Below, piece by piece: positions 33,513 through 42,700 of a stretch of 64,000 nt of DNA. A program made the position numbers and the translations under genes. Below the pieces are notes generated by a model. It was not told the origin of the DNA. It searched no databases and worked only from the letters and a program-made list of their open reading frames with translations. This DNA comes from G963669295 sp963669295 (GTDB lineage: Bacteria; Bacteroidota; Bacteroidia; Flavobacteriales_D; CALLUQ01), in assembly GCA_963669295.1 (NCBI GenBank), contig OY769938.1:4712001-4776000 (forward strand), given 5' to 3'. The number at the start of each line of letters is the position of its first letter. The stretch's first letter is position 1.

Positions 33513-35741
33513 TTATTCCACCACCAGCTTGTGCGTGGTGTTGGCTACCCGTACCAGGTACAAGCCCGGATTCCAGGTGGTTACGTTCAATTGTTTTTGG
33601 GTGCGAATGGTTGCGTTCACCAATACACTGCCTTTCATGTCAAACACTTGCAGAGGCAATGGATCGAACGAGTCGGTATTGATGGTAACCATGCTTCCAG
33701 CTGGGTTGGGGAAGAGGTTGACTTGTACGTTGTCCATCCATTCTTCTACGCCAACGGCAGCAATGTTTTCGGCATTGAAAGTAGGGGGCATGCTAATGAA
33801 TGGCCCCGTGCCATTGGCAAAACGCCCGGTGGTCCAGTCGGTGGTTTGGTTGCCAAATACAATTTCATCAACGATGTTCAATTGCGGGTCTACCAACAGC
33901 AATGCTTCTCCTGAGGCCGACAGCTTAAAGTTGGCATGCAAGCCGGTTTGAGCAGTATCGTTATCGGCCCACACAATAAGGTAATCGTTGGCGCCAATGC
34001 TTACTGTAGGGAAGGCCCACTTGGTAAGGTCGGTGGCGTCGTCGGTAAGGTAGTACCCATCCAACGATACGGCAGAGGTAGCGTTGTTGTACAGCTCTAC
34101 CCAGTCGTCGTATTCGCCATCCTGGTCGGCCTCGGTAGTACTGTTAGAAGCCATAAACTCGTTCAGCACCACATCCGAAGCTACGCTGATGGTATAAAAT
34201 TCATGCTCGGCACGTTGGGGTGAGAACATGCCGGCATTGCTGTTATCGGCATAAATATAGTATTGTATGTCGGAGGCATTGATGTTAAGGTCTACGCCCC
34301 AGGTGCCGTCGCCAGCACCACCGTCGTTGTGGGCACCATCGTCGTACAGTTGCACCTTGGTAAAAATGTGGGTGCTGCTATGGCGGTAGCCCACATGGGC
34401 ATAAGTGGCATTGCTAATATCGGCAGTAAGTGTTACCGTGCTGTATGGCGAAGTAGCACCCACCACATTGATGTTGGCAATGGTGGGTGGGGTAGCCGTG
34501 TATTCGGGTTCGCCTTGCAAGAAGGTAACACGTCCATCCATCAATTCTACAATGCCAACGGCCCCGCCAGGCCCCTGCCCGGTAGAAGTAGTAACATTGC
34601 TGGTAAAATCGTTGATGCTAAAAAAAGCATTGGGGTCGTTGGCTACCGAGTTGTAGACAATGTCTTGCAAGCTGTCGGCACGATCGTGGTACCAGCCGTT
34701 GCTGAAATTTTCTTCGAGCATGGTGCGGCAATGCGCAATGTACATGCGCTGGTAACGAGCGTCGGAAAGAATAAGGTCAAGCAACGGCCAGTCGCTATCA
34801 CCCATACGCAGCAATGGGTCTAACTGAATAAGGTCGGTAGTGCTGGTAGGACCACCACCACCGCCGCCACTGTTAATCATTTCGAAACCACCAAAGCACT
34901 CGTTCATGTCCCATACTACAGGCACCATGCGCTGGTTGTCGTCTTTAATAAGGTAGTAGTTTTGGCGAAAAGGCCCCGTATAGCTGTCGAGGTTCACCAA
35001 CACATTGTTAAAGGCCAACATCCAAATAGCGCGGTCAATGTCCATATCTGTTTCAATGTTGGCAGGATTGTTATCTACTGTATTGGTCAGGTTAATCAGG
35101 TCGCTCCACCCAAAATCGGAAGCCATCTCATAGTAATCGTAGTAGCTGGCCGAATCGGTGCCCAGGTATTGCAACGATGAGCCGCCATTCATTACACTTA
35201 CCGGGTTGCACTTCACACGGGTGTTGTTGTCGTCGGCATTCAGGTATTTTTCTTGAAAGTCGCCATTAACAGACTCAGAGCTGCTAAAGCACCCATAGTA
35301 GCTGCCGTTGATGTACACTTCTGCATAGTTGCTCAACGGAGCATCCATGTACTTACGGGCAATTTCGTACGAAAGCACCTCACGTACAAACGAAGGGTCT
35401 TTATCGCCATTCGAGAGCTTCAACGTTTGAAAGCCATCGTAGTCCTGGTTAAGGATATAGTTAAGCTTAATGTTGAGCGGGTTTTTTCCGTTGTTGGCAT
35501 TGTAGGTGCTGTTGCCTTTGTACTTCACACCAACGCTGTCGAATTGTACCCCATTCACTACGGCAGTGCCCAACAGGCGCTCGTCCATGTCGTTGGTATA
35601 GTAAGTGTCCATGGTAGCATCCCAATTGGGGTCGGTAAACGTAAGCTCAATGGTGGTAACATTGTTGATGTCGTACAACTCTTGCGAGAATACAGAGATG
35701 GTGGTCAATAAAGTAGTAAGGGTAATGATGAGTTTTTTCAT
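33513..35741 (-). CDS. Secreted CotH-kinase/lamin-tail protein with T9SS sorting domain
   Basis: 742 residues. Signal peptide ends at TISVFSQ. Residues about 20-390 are CotH-like (VGVKYKGNSTYN, NGDKDPSFVREVLSYEIARK, VPVVWDMNECFGG), a protein-kinase-like fold. Residues about 440-520 are a beta-sandwich. A lamin-tail domain follows (VLNEFMASNSTTEADQDGEY onward, DDWVELYN). The last 72 residues are a T9SS sorting domain (VNLFPNPAGSMV ... GLYLVRV ... HKLVVE). Exported across the outer membrane. Substrate unknown. A second CotH protein lies at 57153. Confidence 0.87.
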   Translation of the reverse strand: MKKLIITLTTLLTTISVFSQELYDINNVTTIELTFTDPNWDATMDTYYTNDMDERLLGTAVVNGVQFDSVGVKYKGNSTYNANNGKNPLNIKLNYILNQDYDGFQTLKLSNGDKDPSFVREVLSYEIARKYMDAPLSNYAEVYINGSYYGCFSSSESVNGDFQEKYLNADDNNTRVKCNPVSVMNGGSSLQYLGTDSASYYDYYEMASDFGWSDLINLTNTVDNNPANIETDMDIDRAIWMLAFNNVLVNLDSYTGPFRQNYYLIKDDNQRMVPVVWDMNECFGGFEMINSGGGGGGPTSTTDLIQLDPLLRMGDSDWPLLDLILSDARYQRMYIAHCRTMLEENFSNGWYHDRADSLQDIVYNSVANDPNAFFSINDFTSNVTTSTGQGPGGAVGIVELMDGRVTFLQGEPEYTATPPTIANINVVGATSPYSTVTLTADISNATYAHVGYRHSSTHIFTKVQLYDDGAHNDGGAGDGTWGVDLNINASDIQYYIYADNSNAGMFSPQRAEHEFYTISVASDVVLNEFMASNSTTEADQDGEYDDWVELYNNATSAVSLDGYYLTDDATDLTKWAFPTVSIGANDYLIVWADNDTAQTGLHANFKLSASGEALLLVDPQLNIVDEIVFGNQTTDWTTGRFANGTGPFISMPPTFNAENIAAVGVEEWMDNVQVNLFPNPAGSMVTINTDSFDPLPLQVFDMKGSVLVNATIRTQKQLNVTTWNPGLYLVRVANTTHKLVVE

Positions 35742-35770
35742 TCCTTGCGATTTAGGTAAAACAGATAAAG

Positions 35771-36298
35771 TTAGTGGGGATGTGGGGGCGGTGGTCCTCC
35801 CGGTCTTCCCTTAGGGCCGGGCGCCATGTGTCGCATGATTTCTTTCATGAGTCCGTCTAATTTTGTTTGTTGTTCGGGCGTGCAAATGTTGCGCAATGCC
35901 GTAAAGTGCTGGTAGGTAGCCATCTCCAACTGTGTTTGTAAAGCTCCTATTTCCTGGGCAATGGCAGTAGCCGTAGCTTCATCGCCACCAATGGCTTCAA
36001 ATAAGGCTTCTTTCTTTGCTTTTACCTGGTCGTGAATGCCTTTCATGGTGGTATGGTGTGTTTCCTTCAACGCATCAAACTGTGCGCGTTGCTCTTCGTT
36101 GAGTTCCAGCTCGTTTACGATAAAATTGCCAGGCCCCTTATGTCCTGGAGGACCATGCGGTCGGTCAGGGCCAGGGGGCATAATAATTTCGGTGGCATGT
36201 TGCTCGGGTTGTTTAAGGAGCAATGCCGCTACCGTAACAATGTTGAGCAGTACCAACACGATAAGGGCAAAGGCATTAAATTTCGAATTTCCGTTCAT
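35771..36298 (-). CDS. Spy/CpxP-like membrane-anchored envelope-stress protein
   Basis: 175 residues from the ATG at 36298 (stop of the upstream gene is 2 bases away). One N-terminal membrane helix (NAFALIVLVLLNIVTVAALLL). The periplasmic part is helical with LNEEQRAQFDALKETHHTTM and CTPEQQTKLDGLMKEIMRH, matching the LTxxQ repeats of Spy/CpxP. It is His- and Pro-rich at both ends (PPPPHPH), suggesting metal binding. Third gene of a sigma factor operon; probably a chaperone or regulator of that sigma factor. Confidence 0.82.
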   Translation of the reverse strand: MNGNSKFNAFALIVLVLLNIVTVAALLLKQPEQHATEIIMPPGPDRPHGPPGHKGPGNFIVNELELNEEQRAQFDALKETHHTTMKGIHDQVKAKKEALFEAIGGDEATATAIAQEIGALQTQLEMATYQHFTALRNICTPEQQTKLDGLMKEIMRHMAPGPKGRPGGPPPPHPH

Positions 36299-36299
36299 T

Positions 36300-36623
36300 T
36301 TAGTAAGTGTAGGTTTCAATATTCAGTTGGTAATCGGAAATAAGGGTTTCAATTTGTTCGCTACGCGAATCCTCCGAGCCCATAGAAGGGTGAAAAGTGT
36401 TGTAGATCGTAATGGCATTGACCACTACAATAAGGCCCAACGAGGCCAGCTTCACTTGTGGTTTCCCAAAGAGCGCTCCCCACCACGAAGGTGGAGCAAC
36501 AGCGTGGTCCATCCTGGCTTTTAGCCTGGTATAGAAGTATGGATCGGCTTTCTTTTTGTCCAGACTATCGGCCAGTTGAAGGGTACGTTCCACTTCTTGC
36601 TCTATGTCTCGGAGGTGATTCAT
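36300..36623 (-). CDS. Small one-TM protein, candidate anti-sigma factor
   Basis: 107 residues: a cytoplasmic helix (LRDIEQEVERTLQLADSL, FYTRLKARMD), a single membrane helix (about 57-74), and a short outer tail. It sits between an ECF sigma gene and a Spy-like gene. Position and topology are those of the small anti-sigma partner in Bacteroidota ECF operons, though no zinc-binding motif is present. Confidence 0.72.
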   Translation of the reverse strand: MNHLRDIEQEVERTLQLADSLDKKKADPYFYTRLKARMDHAVAPPSWWGALFGKPQVKLASLGLIVVVNAITIYNTFHPSMGSEDSRSEQIETLISDYQLNIETYTY

Positions 36624-36671
36624 GTTACTTTCTTTATTTAGTTAGAAGTCATTCTTTTTTAAAACTTGCGC

Positions 36672-37259
36672 CTACCCCATATTTTTTTTGTAATACTGAT
36701 GGTAGTAGTCGTGCAATTGCTTTTGTAAATTCTTTTTGGCGCGAAACAACAACGATTCTACCGAGGCCACACTGGTATCCATTACTTCGGCAATTTCTTT
36801 ATAGCTCAAGTCTTCGTACTTACTTAAGGTAAAGGCCGTTTGCTGTTGGTCGGGCAGTTGTTGAATGGCGTGCAGCAGTATTTGCTTGCGCTGCTCGTCT
36901 TCCAGTTGTTGATCGGGCGTAGCAGCACCATCACTTAAAGCAGTGGCAGCACCATCGTCGATCGAAGTACGGAAGAGGGAAGAAAACCGTTTTTTGCGTT
37001 TTTTGGCGCGAAGATGATCCAACGACTTGGTGACGGCAATGCGGTAAATCCAGGTCGATAATTTGGCATCGCCTCTAAATTGGTGTACCGACCGGTGTAC
37101 CTCTATGAATACCTCCTGCGCTAAATCTTCGGCATCTTCGGCATCGTGTACATAGCCATAGCAGGTATTCACCACCCGGTCCTGGTGGTGCTCAACGAGC
37201 TGTCGAAAAGCAGCTTCGTTGCCCGATTGTATGGCAGCAATGAGGGTGTTGTCTTCCAT
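36672..37259 (-). CDS. ECF-type RNA polymerase sigma factor
   Basis: 195 residues from the ATG at 37259 (a TTG 15 bases earlier is the alternative). Region 2: AFRQLVEHHQDRVVNTCYGY, DAEDLAQEVFIEVHR, LSTWIYRIAVTKSLDHLR. A linker of basic residues, then region 4: QLPDQQQTAFTLSKYEDLSY and EIAEVMDTSVASVESLLFRA. It should direct an envelope-stress regulon including its own operon (membrane protein and Spy-like protein). Confidence 0.92.
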   Translation of the reverse strand: MEDNTLIAAIQSGNEAAFRQLVEHHQDRVVNTCYGYVHDAEDAEDLAQEVFIEVHRSVHQFRGDAKLSTWIYRIAVTKSLDHLRAKKRKKRFSSLFRTSIDDGAATALSDGAATPDQQLEDEQRKQILLHAIQQLPDQQQTAFTLSKYEDLSYKEIAEVMDTSVASVESLLFRAKKNLQKQLHDYYHQYYKKNMG

Positions 37260-37450
37260 GTAATACCGATCCAAAAACTTAGACGATGGCTGTGTGTAAA
37301 AACTTGCGCTTTTTCTTTTGACTTAAAAATGGCACAAAGGTTTAATGGAAAAGCAACGTTGTTAAAAAGTACTGCACAACAGGGCGTTGAAAAGCAACCA
37401 CCATCAACAAATCGTTGTATTTACATGGTGATTTTGGCACCTTGTATACA

Positions 37451-38212
37451 ATGAGAATTGCCGCTACACCTCCCGTCAAATCGATAACTCCTGCTGCGCA
37501 AAGCACAGGAAGGCACGCAGCTTCATCTGTTTTCCAACATGTTGTTGCTGCCACGCCTTACATGGTAATGCAACACAAAAGAATGACTTCGCTTTTTGGT
37601 GCGGTGGCACAAATGGCACCCAACTACGTTAAAATTGACTATCAATGGAATGCAGGCGATACCGGAACCTGTTTTAAACGAAGAGTGGCAGATGGTCAGT
37701 GGAGTGATCGGGCCAACCTGGGGTGTCAAAGTGGTTCTGACACTACCTATTATGGCAGTAATGCTGAAGGGCATTCGGAGCAGCATATTTTAAAGGCAGC
37801 AACGGGGGTAGGGTTTTCTGATAAAAGTGCCGGGGCCTTTGCCGATGCCATTAAAGAAGGAAACGATGGAGAAAAAATTGACCTGAACCTCTATACCGAA
37901 ATGCGTCCTTGTTATGGTGGTTTAAATGGATACAATTGCCAAAACTTGTTGGGCAACGTGTTGAGTGATGCCAGCACCATTACCTATAGCAGCCAAAGCA
38001 GGGTAGAAAAAGGACAGCAACTTGCTGCGGCTGGATTAACTTATTTAGCAGCGCAAAAAGGGAGCTCGAAAGACGAAGAAAAGGGCGATAAAGATGACAA
38101 AGGTGGTGGTGGTAGCGGTGGCTCCGGAGGTGGCGGAGGTAAAAGTGAAGACATGTGGGGTGGAATTACCGATGAAGAATTGATAAACTGGGCAGAACAA
38201 CAAGGGTATTGA
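37451..38212 (+). CDS. Predicted deaminase-fold (toxin-like) protein
   Basis: 253 residues from the ATG at 37451. No signal peptide. Residues 1-60 are Pro/Ala-rich then helical. A central domain (60-200) has the zinc-site arrangement of the cytidine-deaminase superfamily: GHSEQHIL (H108, E110), then TEMRPC with C154 and, 9 residues later, C163 (YNCQNLLG). This H-x-E / P-C-x8-C layout is seen in polymorphic-toxin deaminases. A Gly-rich linker (about 215-230) leads to an acidic tail (WGGITDEELINWAEQQGY). Target and secretion route are unknown. No immunity gene is adjacent on the same strand. Confidence 0.6.
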   Translation: MRIAATPPVKSITPAAQSTGRHAASSVFQHVVAATPYMVMQHKRMTSLFGAVAQMAPNYVKIDYQWNAGDTGTCFKRRVADGQWSDRANLGCQSGSDTTYYGSNAEGHSEQHILKAATGVGFSDKSAGAFADAIKEGNDGEKIDLNLYTEMRPCYGGLNGYNCQNLLGNVLSDASTITYSSQSRVEKGQQLAAAGLTYLAAQKGSSKDEEKGDKDDKGGGGSGGSGGGGGKSEDMWGGITDEELINWAEQQGY

Positions 38213-38221
38213 TACATTGTT

Positions 38222-38740
38222 CTAAAGCTTTTCCAACTGCCTCAAAATGCGTTTGCCACGACTCTTAATGCCTGCCGAGCCATAAGGCAGCAGGTCTTCA
38301 ATCATCAATTGCAATTCGTTTTTAAGTTCGGGGTGGTGCACAGTAATGTTGTACAACACCCCCATCGAAAATGCTTTTACGGCAATGGGCTCTTCGGCCG
38401 AACCTAGCAATTGAAAGCAGATGTCGGCCGCCCTGCCCCTTAATACTTCAGGAATTTCTACAAACTGTAACGCCCGTACGGTATTGCGTTTCACGGCATC
38501 GTGTAAGTTGGGTTGGTACAGGTTGTCAATCATGCGCTCCATCCAGGGGTTGATGAGTTGCGGATGGCGGTCGATAGATTCGTTCACCACTGCCGCTGCC
38601 CGCTGGGTAAGGCGATAGGTGTTTAAAAAGAAGAGGTGCATCAAGTCGGCAAACCGTTGCTTGTCATCACCAATGTAATCGGCAATACGACGGGTATTGG
38701 CCTTGCTGTGCTCCAGCATCAATGCTGCTTCCAAATCCAT
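38222..38740 (-). CDS. HEAT-like helical-repeat protein
   Basis: 172 residues, all helical, no signal peptide. At least three helical pairs: FADLMHLFFLNTYRLTQRAA, HDAVKRNTVRALQFVEIPE and AVKAFSMGVLYNITVHHPEL. This gives an armadillo/HEAT-type surface, so protein or nucleic-acid binding is likely. No catalytic motif. It is 18 bases after the HAD phosphatase gene and probably shares its transcript. Confidence 0.75.
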   Translation of the reverse strand: MDLEAALMLEHSKANTRRIADYIGDDKQRFADLMHLFFLNTYRLTQRAAAVVNESIDRHPQLINPWMERMIDNLYQPNLHDAVKRNTVRALQFVEIPEVLRGRAADICFQLLGSAEEPIAVKAFSMGVLYNITVHHPELKNELQLMIEDLLPYGSAGIKSRGKRILRQLEKL

Positions 38741-38758
38741 GCCGCAAGGTAAGGGTTG

Positions 38759-39409
38759 TTAAAGCATCTTCAAAATGGTTTGCTCCAATGCCAAACAATC
38801 GTTCACCAGGGTAACAGGAGCATAACCTGCTAAGGTGGTTGCATCGCCATAACCGTAGGTTACCCCAATGCTTTGAAGCCCATTGTTCGCAGCCCCTTGC
38901 AGGTCGTAGGGGGTATCGCCCACCATAAGGGCAGTGGCTGGAGCGATGCCATGCGTTTGCAGCACATGCGCAATAATCTCTCCCTTATCGGTACGGGTAT
39001 TGTCAAGATGGCTTCCTACCACGTTGATGAAATAATGGTCGAGCTTAAAATGAACGAGGATCTTTTTGGCAAATACTGTAGGTTTGGCCGTAGCCACATA
39101 AAACCGCAACCCTTTTTCGTGCAGCCGTTGCAACACTTCCCCAATGTGGGGGAAAGGGGTGTTTTCAAAAATGCCCCGATCGGTAAAGTACTCGCGAAAG
39201 CTATCCACCGCCTTGCTGGCAGTAGCATCATCGAGCGCAAATCGTTCTTTGAACGAGTGCAATAGGGGTGGGCCAATAAAGCTTTTCAACGATTCGGGCG
39301 ACTGTGCTTCCAACCCCATTTTATCGATGGCATAAACGATGGAATTCACAATGCCCTCACGCGGATCGGTAAGGGTACCGTCGAGGTCGAACAATACATG
39401 TTTGATCAT
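38759..39409 (-). CDS. HAD-family phosphatase (phosphoglycolate phosphatase-like)
   Basis: 216 residues. HAD motif I is DLDGTLTD (D8, D10). Motif II/III: YVATAKPT and the Lys that follows. Motif IV: MVGDTPYDLQGA. A helical cap lies between about 18 and 80. This subfamily removes phosphate from phosphoglycolate, pyrophosphate or nucleotides; the substrate cannot be read. The start is firm because the motif begins at residue 4. A TATCTTTG box lies 4 bases upstream. Confidence 0.88.
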   Translation of the reverse strand: MIKHVLFDLDGTLTDPREGIVNSIVYAIDKMGLEAQSPESLKSFIGPPLLHSFKERFALDDATASKAVDSFREYFTDRGIFENTPFPHIGEVLQRLHEKGLRFYVATAKPTVFAKKILVHFKLDHYFINVVGSHLDNTRTDKGEIIAHVLQTHGIAPATALMVGDTPYDLQGAANNGLQSIGVTYGYGDATTLAGYAPVTLVNDCLALEQTILKML

Positions 39410-39413
39410 AATA

Positions 39414-39421
39414 CAAAGATA
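39414..39421 (-). promoter_or_regulatory. -7 box four bases before the start codon
   Basis: TATCTTTG on the minus strand, an exact TAnnTTTG match, four bases before the ATG at 39409. The start codon cannot be moved downstream, so the mRNA would be leaderless or nearly so. Confidence 0.6.
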
Positions 39422-39604
39422 ATTGCTTTCTTCTACTGGTAAGGAGCTATTTGGTGAACCATCCGAACCTGGAAAGGTTAAAAGAGAAAGGCGAGGGTTT
39501 TAAAAATCCTGGAAAAACGTTACTTTTAAGTTCCGTGAAAATACAGGCACTTAATTGAGCCGTTATTTTCAAAAAACAAAACAAATTACTCATTTAAACC
39601 ACTA

Positions 39605-39961
39605 ATGATGAAATCAACTAAACACTTATTGAGTGCATTAGCACTTATGATGGCCATGGTTTTTTCAGCTTCAACGGCTGACGCACAAAACCTCAGTTCG
39701 CTGGAAGGAAAAGCCAGGGGAGCTTTAAACAACTGCCTGGCTCCATACAATGGCAACCAAATTTATGAGGTAGAATTTGCTGTTGCAGTAGTAGACTGTT
39801 TCACTGCGCCATGCCCCGTACAATACATTGTTACGGTATTTGTTGGCCCCAATTGCCAGCCCGATGATGTTATTTGTCCGGCTTTTCCATCCTTTATTGT
39901 CGGACAGGTAGAGTTTGATGGCAATGGACAGATAGTAGGGGTAACGAGCATCTGCGATTGA
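39605..39961 (+). CDS. Small Cys-rich secreted protein
   Basis: 118 residues. Signal peptide MMKSTKHLLSALALMMAMVF through ADAQ. The mature part (about 90 residues) has six cysteines (NNCLAP, VVDCFTAPCPVQ, PNCQPDDVICPAF, final SICD) and beta-rich spacing, so it is probably disulfide-stabilised outside the cytoplasm. No family was recognised. A strong terminator follows, so it is its own transcription unit. Confidence 0.72.
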   Translation: MMKSTKHLLSALALMMAMVFSASTADAQNLSSLEGKARGALNNCLAPYNGNQIYEVEFAVAVVDCFTAPCPVQYIVTVFVGPNCQPDDVICPAFPSFIVGQVEFDGNGQIVGVTSICD

Positions 39962-40270
39962 TTTCAGGCTTACACAAGTACGATCTAAATTGAAAATGCC
40001 CCTGAAATCAGGGGCATTTTATTTTGTGAAACTCCCCCACTGATGCTTTCATGCATGATGGGCTGAAAAAACCGTTGTTGTGTCCATTTAACGGAGTGGT
40101 TCAGGTGTATTTAATAGCTAATTCCTTTTGCGCTTAAGTTGCTGTTAATTAATTGATTGTAGTTTTTTTGATGTGTTATTACTGTTGAGTTGAGAAAGCT
40201 TTTGGTTTTTAATAGCATTACTATGGCAATACCTTGCCTTTAAACCAATAAATAAAAAAAAACTAAGCGC
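39962..40270 (+). other. Intergenic region
   Basis: 309 bases. The first 60 hold the terminator at 39993-40020. The rest is AT-rich with no open frame or repeat; a weak TACCTTGC box near 40232 may serve the gene at 40271. Confidence 0.55.
39993..40020 (+). terminator. Strong rho-independent terminator
   Basis: AAAATGCCCCTG, loop AAAT, CAGGGGCATTTT: a perfect 12-bp stem followed by ATTTTG. Thirty bases after the stop of the Cys-rich protein. Confidence 0.88.
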
Positions 40271-42121
40271 ATGAAAACAATGGTAACAACCACTGCAAAC
40301 CTTTTGAAACCAATTGTATTGTTCGCGATGATCTTTTGGGTGGGCACCGCCTGGGCCACCACCTACGAAGTAGGGCCTGGAAAACCTTACGGCAGCATCT
40401 TACAAGTGCCCACGCACAACCTGCAAGCAGGCGATAGCGTAAAAGTGTATCACCAGCCTACCCCTTATTACGAAAAGGTGCTGTTGCACGGGGTAGGCAC
40501 CCCCAACAACCCGGTAGTATTCATTGGCATTCCCGATGCCAATGGCAATAAACCCATTATTGATGGCAACAATGCCATGAGCAACACGGCCTACAATTAC
40601 TTTAACGAAGACCGGCAGGTAATTTTGGTCGGCCAGTTCAATGTGTTCCAACCCGATTACTTGATTGTAGATGGCTTTGAGGTAAGGGGAGGAAACAACT
40701 ACAACACGTATACCAACGATCAGGGCAATCCGGGAGCCTACCAGGCCAACGCTTGTGGCATTCGGGTATCGTGGGGCAAAAACATCACCATTCGCAATTG
40801 CGAAATTTATGGCAATGGCAACGCCATCCAAAATGGTGATGGGGTAGATCAAAACCTGGTCATTGAATATTGCGATATGTACGACAATGGTGTGTGTACC
40901 TGGGTCAACTCATTCATACACAACCTGTACTTAAACAGTGGCAGCAACTCTACTGTTACCATACAATATTGCCGTATAGGCGAATTGTTGAGCAATGGGC
41001 AACAATTAAAAAGCAGGGCACAAACCACCGTTATTCGCTACAATTGGATTGAAGGAGGGCGCAACAGCAGCCTCGACCTGGTAGAAGACATCGACTCGTC
41101 GTACCTCTATGCTTCCAATGCTTTTGTGTACGGCAATGTTATTATTAAGCCCGACAGCTCCGAAAATTCGCGCATCGTACACTTTGGTGCCGATAACCCG
41201 AGCCAGTTCAGGCTGGGTACGTGCTACTTTTACAACAATACCTGCATCATTAAAGATACCCGCACCTGGGGCTCCAGGCGTATCTTTCAACTTTCAGACG
41301 ACAGCGCCAAAGTAGTGGCCGACAACAACATCTTTTACAAGTCCGATCCCATTACATACGACCTGATGGCCGGCACTGCTAACCTAAGCGGCAACAACAA
41401 TTGGTTGTCTACCAACATTGTAGGTACTGGAGCGATCAACAACAGCCTCACAGGCATCTTCCCCAATTTTGTAGATACTGCGGTAGAAAACTACCGACTG
41501 CAATGCAGCTCCCCGTGCTACAATGTATTGCCGGCCTACAACTATCCGCCAGGGCATGGATTAACCCAACAATATGTGGAACATGTTCAAGTAGCCTCCC
41601 GCCCGGTAAATGGTTACATCGACCTGGGAGCGTTCGAAGCACCGGTAGCGCCATTGGTAGCACTGGGCAACGATACCTCCATCAATGCCAACGACAACCT
41701 GGTGCTCAATGCCGGAGCTGGACAATCGTATTTGTGGAGCACAGGCGCTACTACGGCAACCATTACCATTACTTCGCCCCCCTATAATACGGGCATACAT
41801 ACCTTTTGGGTAACGGTAACCGACCAAAACGGATGCGTAAATTCCGACACCATACAGGTAGAAATATTGCCGGCAACAAGCATTTACGAACCAGAAAAAC
41901 TGCAGGTGCAGTTTTATCCTAACCCCGCCAACGAACAAGTAACTGTAGTAGGTAACATCAGCTACTTGCAGCTTACCGACATTAACGGGCGGATACTACA
42001 AGAAACGATAGCCACCAATAAAACTACGCTGCATGTGGGTGAATTGCCAGCAGGCGTATACCTTATTCATGCCTTCGACCAGGAAGGGAATAGGGGAGTA
42101 GAGAAACTTATGGTAGAATAA
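40271..42121 (+). CDS. Secreted right-handed beta-helix protein with T9SS sorting domain
   Basis: 616 residues. A signal peptide ends near GTAWAT. Residues 25-440 are a parallel beta-helix of the pectate-lyase/NosD kind (CGIRVSWGKNITIRNCEIYG, LVIEYCDMYDNG, VTIQYCRIGE). A PKD/Ig-like segment follows (LGNDTSINANDNLVLNAG). The final 72 residues are a T9SS domain (VQFYPNPANEQVTVVG ... GVYLIHA ... KLMVE). Polysaccharide lyase activity is possible, but no catalytic set was identified. Confidence 0.82.
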   Translation: MKTMVTTTANLLKPIVLFAMIFWVGTAWATTYEVGPGKPYGSILQVPTHNLQAGDSVKVYHQPTPYYEKVLLHGVGTPNNPVVFIGIPDANGNKPIIDGNNAMSNTAYNYFNEDRQVILVGQFNVFQPDYLIVDGFEVRGGNNYNTYTNDQGNPGAYQANACGIRVSWGKNITIRNCEIYGNGNAIQNGDGVDQNLVIEYCDMYDNGVCTWVNSFIHNLYLNSGSNSTVTIQYCRIGELLSNGQQLKSRAQTTVIRYNWIEGGRNSSLDLVEDIDSSYLYASNAFVYGNVIIKPDSSENSRIVHFGADNPSQFRLGTCYFYNNTCIIKDTRTWGSRRIFQLSDDSAKVVADNNIFYKSDPITYDLMAGTANLSGNNNWLSTNIVGTGAINNSLTGIFPNFVDTAVENYRLQCSSPCYNVLPAYNYPPGHGLTQQYVEHVQVASRPVNGYIDLGAFEAPVAPLVALGNDTSINANDNLVLNAGAGQSYLWSTGATTATITITSPPYNTGIHTFWVTVTDQNGCVNSDTIQVEILPATSIYEPEKLQVQFYPNPANEQVTVVGNISYLQLTDINGRILQETIATNKTTLHVGELPAGVYLIHAFDQEGNRGVEKLMVE

Positions 42122-42173
42122 GTTTTTAATACGCTGCTTTGCCTTTAGTGGGGGAATCGACTATCTTCATCAA

Positions 42174-42572
42174 ATGAAAGATTTCCCCACTAAAGACATG
42201 GCATTGTCGCACATCATTGTGGTGAGCGATTTAGAACAGTCCAAACATTTTTACCAGGATGTTTTAGGGGCAGAGCTCTACCGCGAATATGGAGGCACTA
42301 CCTTGGTGTTTACCTTTTGTGGGGCATGGTTGCTCGTGGTTACTGGTGGCGAACCCACTGCCGATAAACCTGAAATAACCCTTGCGCCACCTACCGACCC
42401 TAACCACGTAGCGCATGCCTTTACCATAAGGGTGCCCAACTGCCAGGAAGCGTATGAAATTTTAAAGGAGCGCGGTGCCGAATTCATCACACCACCTTAC
42501 GATTGGGGGTACGAAACGCGTTGTTTCTTTCGCGATCCCGATGGCAACTTGTTTGAGATCAGTGCGGTTTAA
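42174..42572 (+). CDS. VOC-family (glyoxalase-fold) protein
   Basis: 132 residues. The pattern LSHIIVVSDLEQSKHFYQDV at the start (H13), then a middle VAHAFTIRV strand (H about 85), and the end CFFRDPDGNLFEISAV (E about 129) is typical of a metal-dependent VOC protein. The reaction cannot be read. A TATCTTCA box lies 4 bases before the ATG. Monocistronic. Confidence 0.86.
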   Translation: MKDFPTKDMALSHIIVVSDLEQSKHFYQDVLGAELYREYGGTTLVFTFCGAWLLVVTGGEPTADKPEITLAPPTDPNHVAHAFTIRVPNCQEAYEILKERGAEFITPPYDWGYETRCFFRDPDGNLFEISAV

Positions 42573-42623
42573 AACAGGTCTAAGAACTTAAAAAGAAAAC
42601 GCTTGCGAGGAAAGTAGAAAAAC

Positions 42624-42678
42624 AAAAACCCGAACCGTTATTCCATTTGCCTTAAGCGAAACAGAAGTGGGTTCGGGT
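42624..42678 (-). terminator. Terminator for ndk
   Basis: ACCCGAACC (42628-42636) pairs with GGTTCGGGT (42670-42678); on the minus strand a T run follows. It probably also limits read-through from the VOC gene. Confidence 0.7.
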
Positions 42679-42700
42679 CAATACTTGTTTGCAGGTATCA

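Noticed and set aside
34263..35711. Long plus-strand open frames opposite the CotH gene
   Set aside because: These are antisense shadows of a clearly coding gene with signal peptide, domains and sorting signal.
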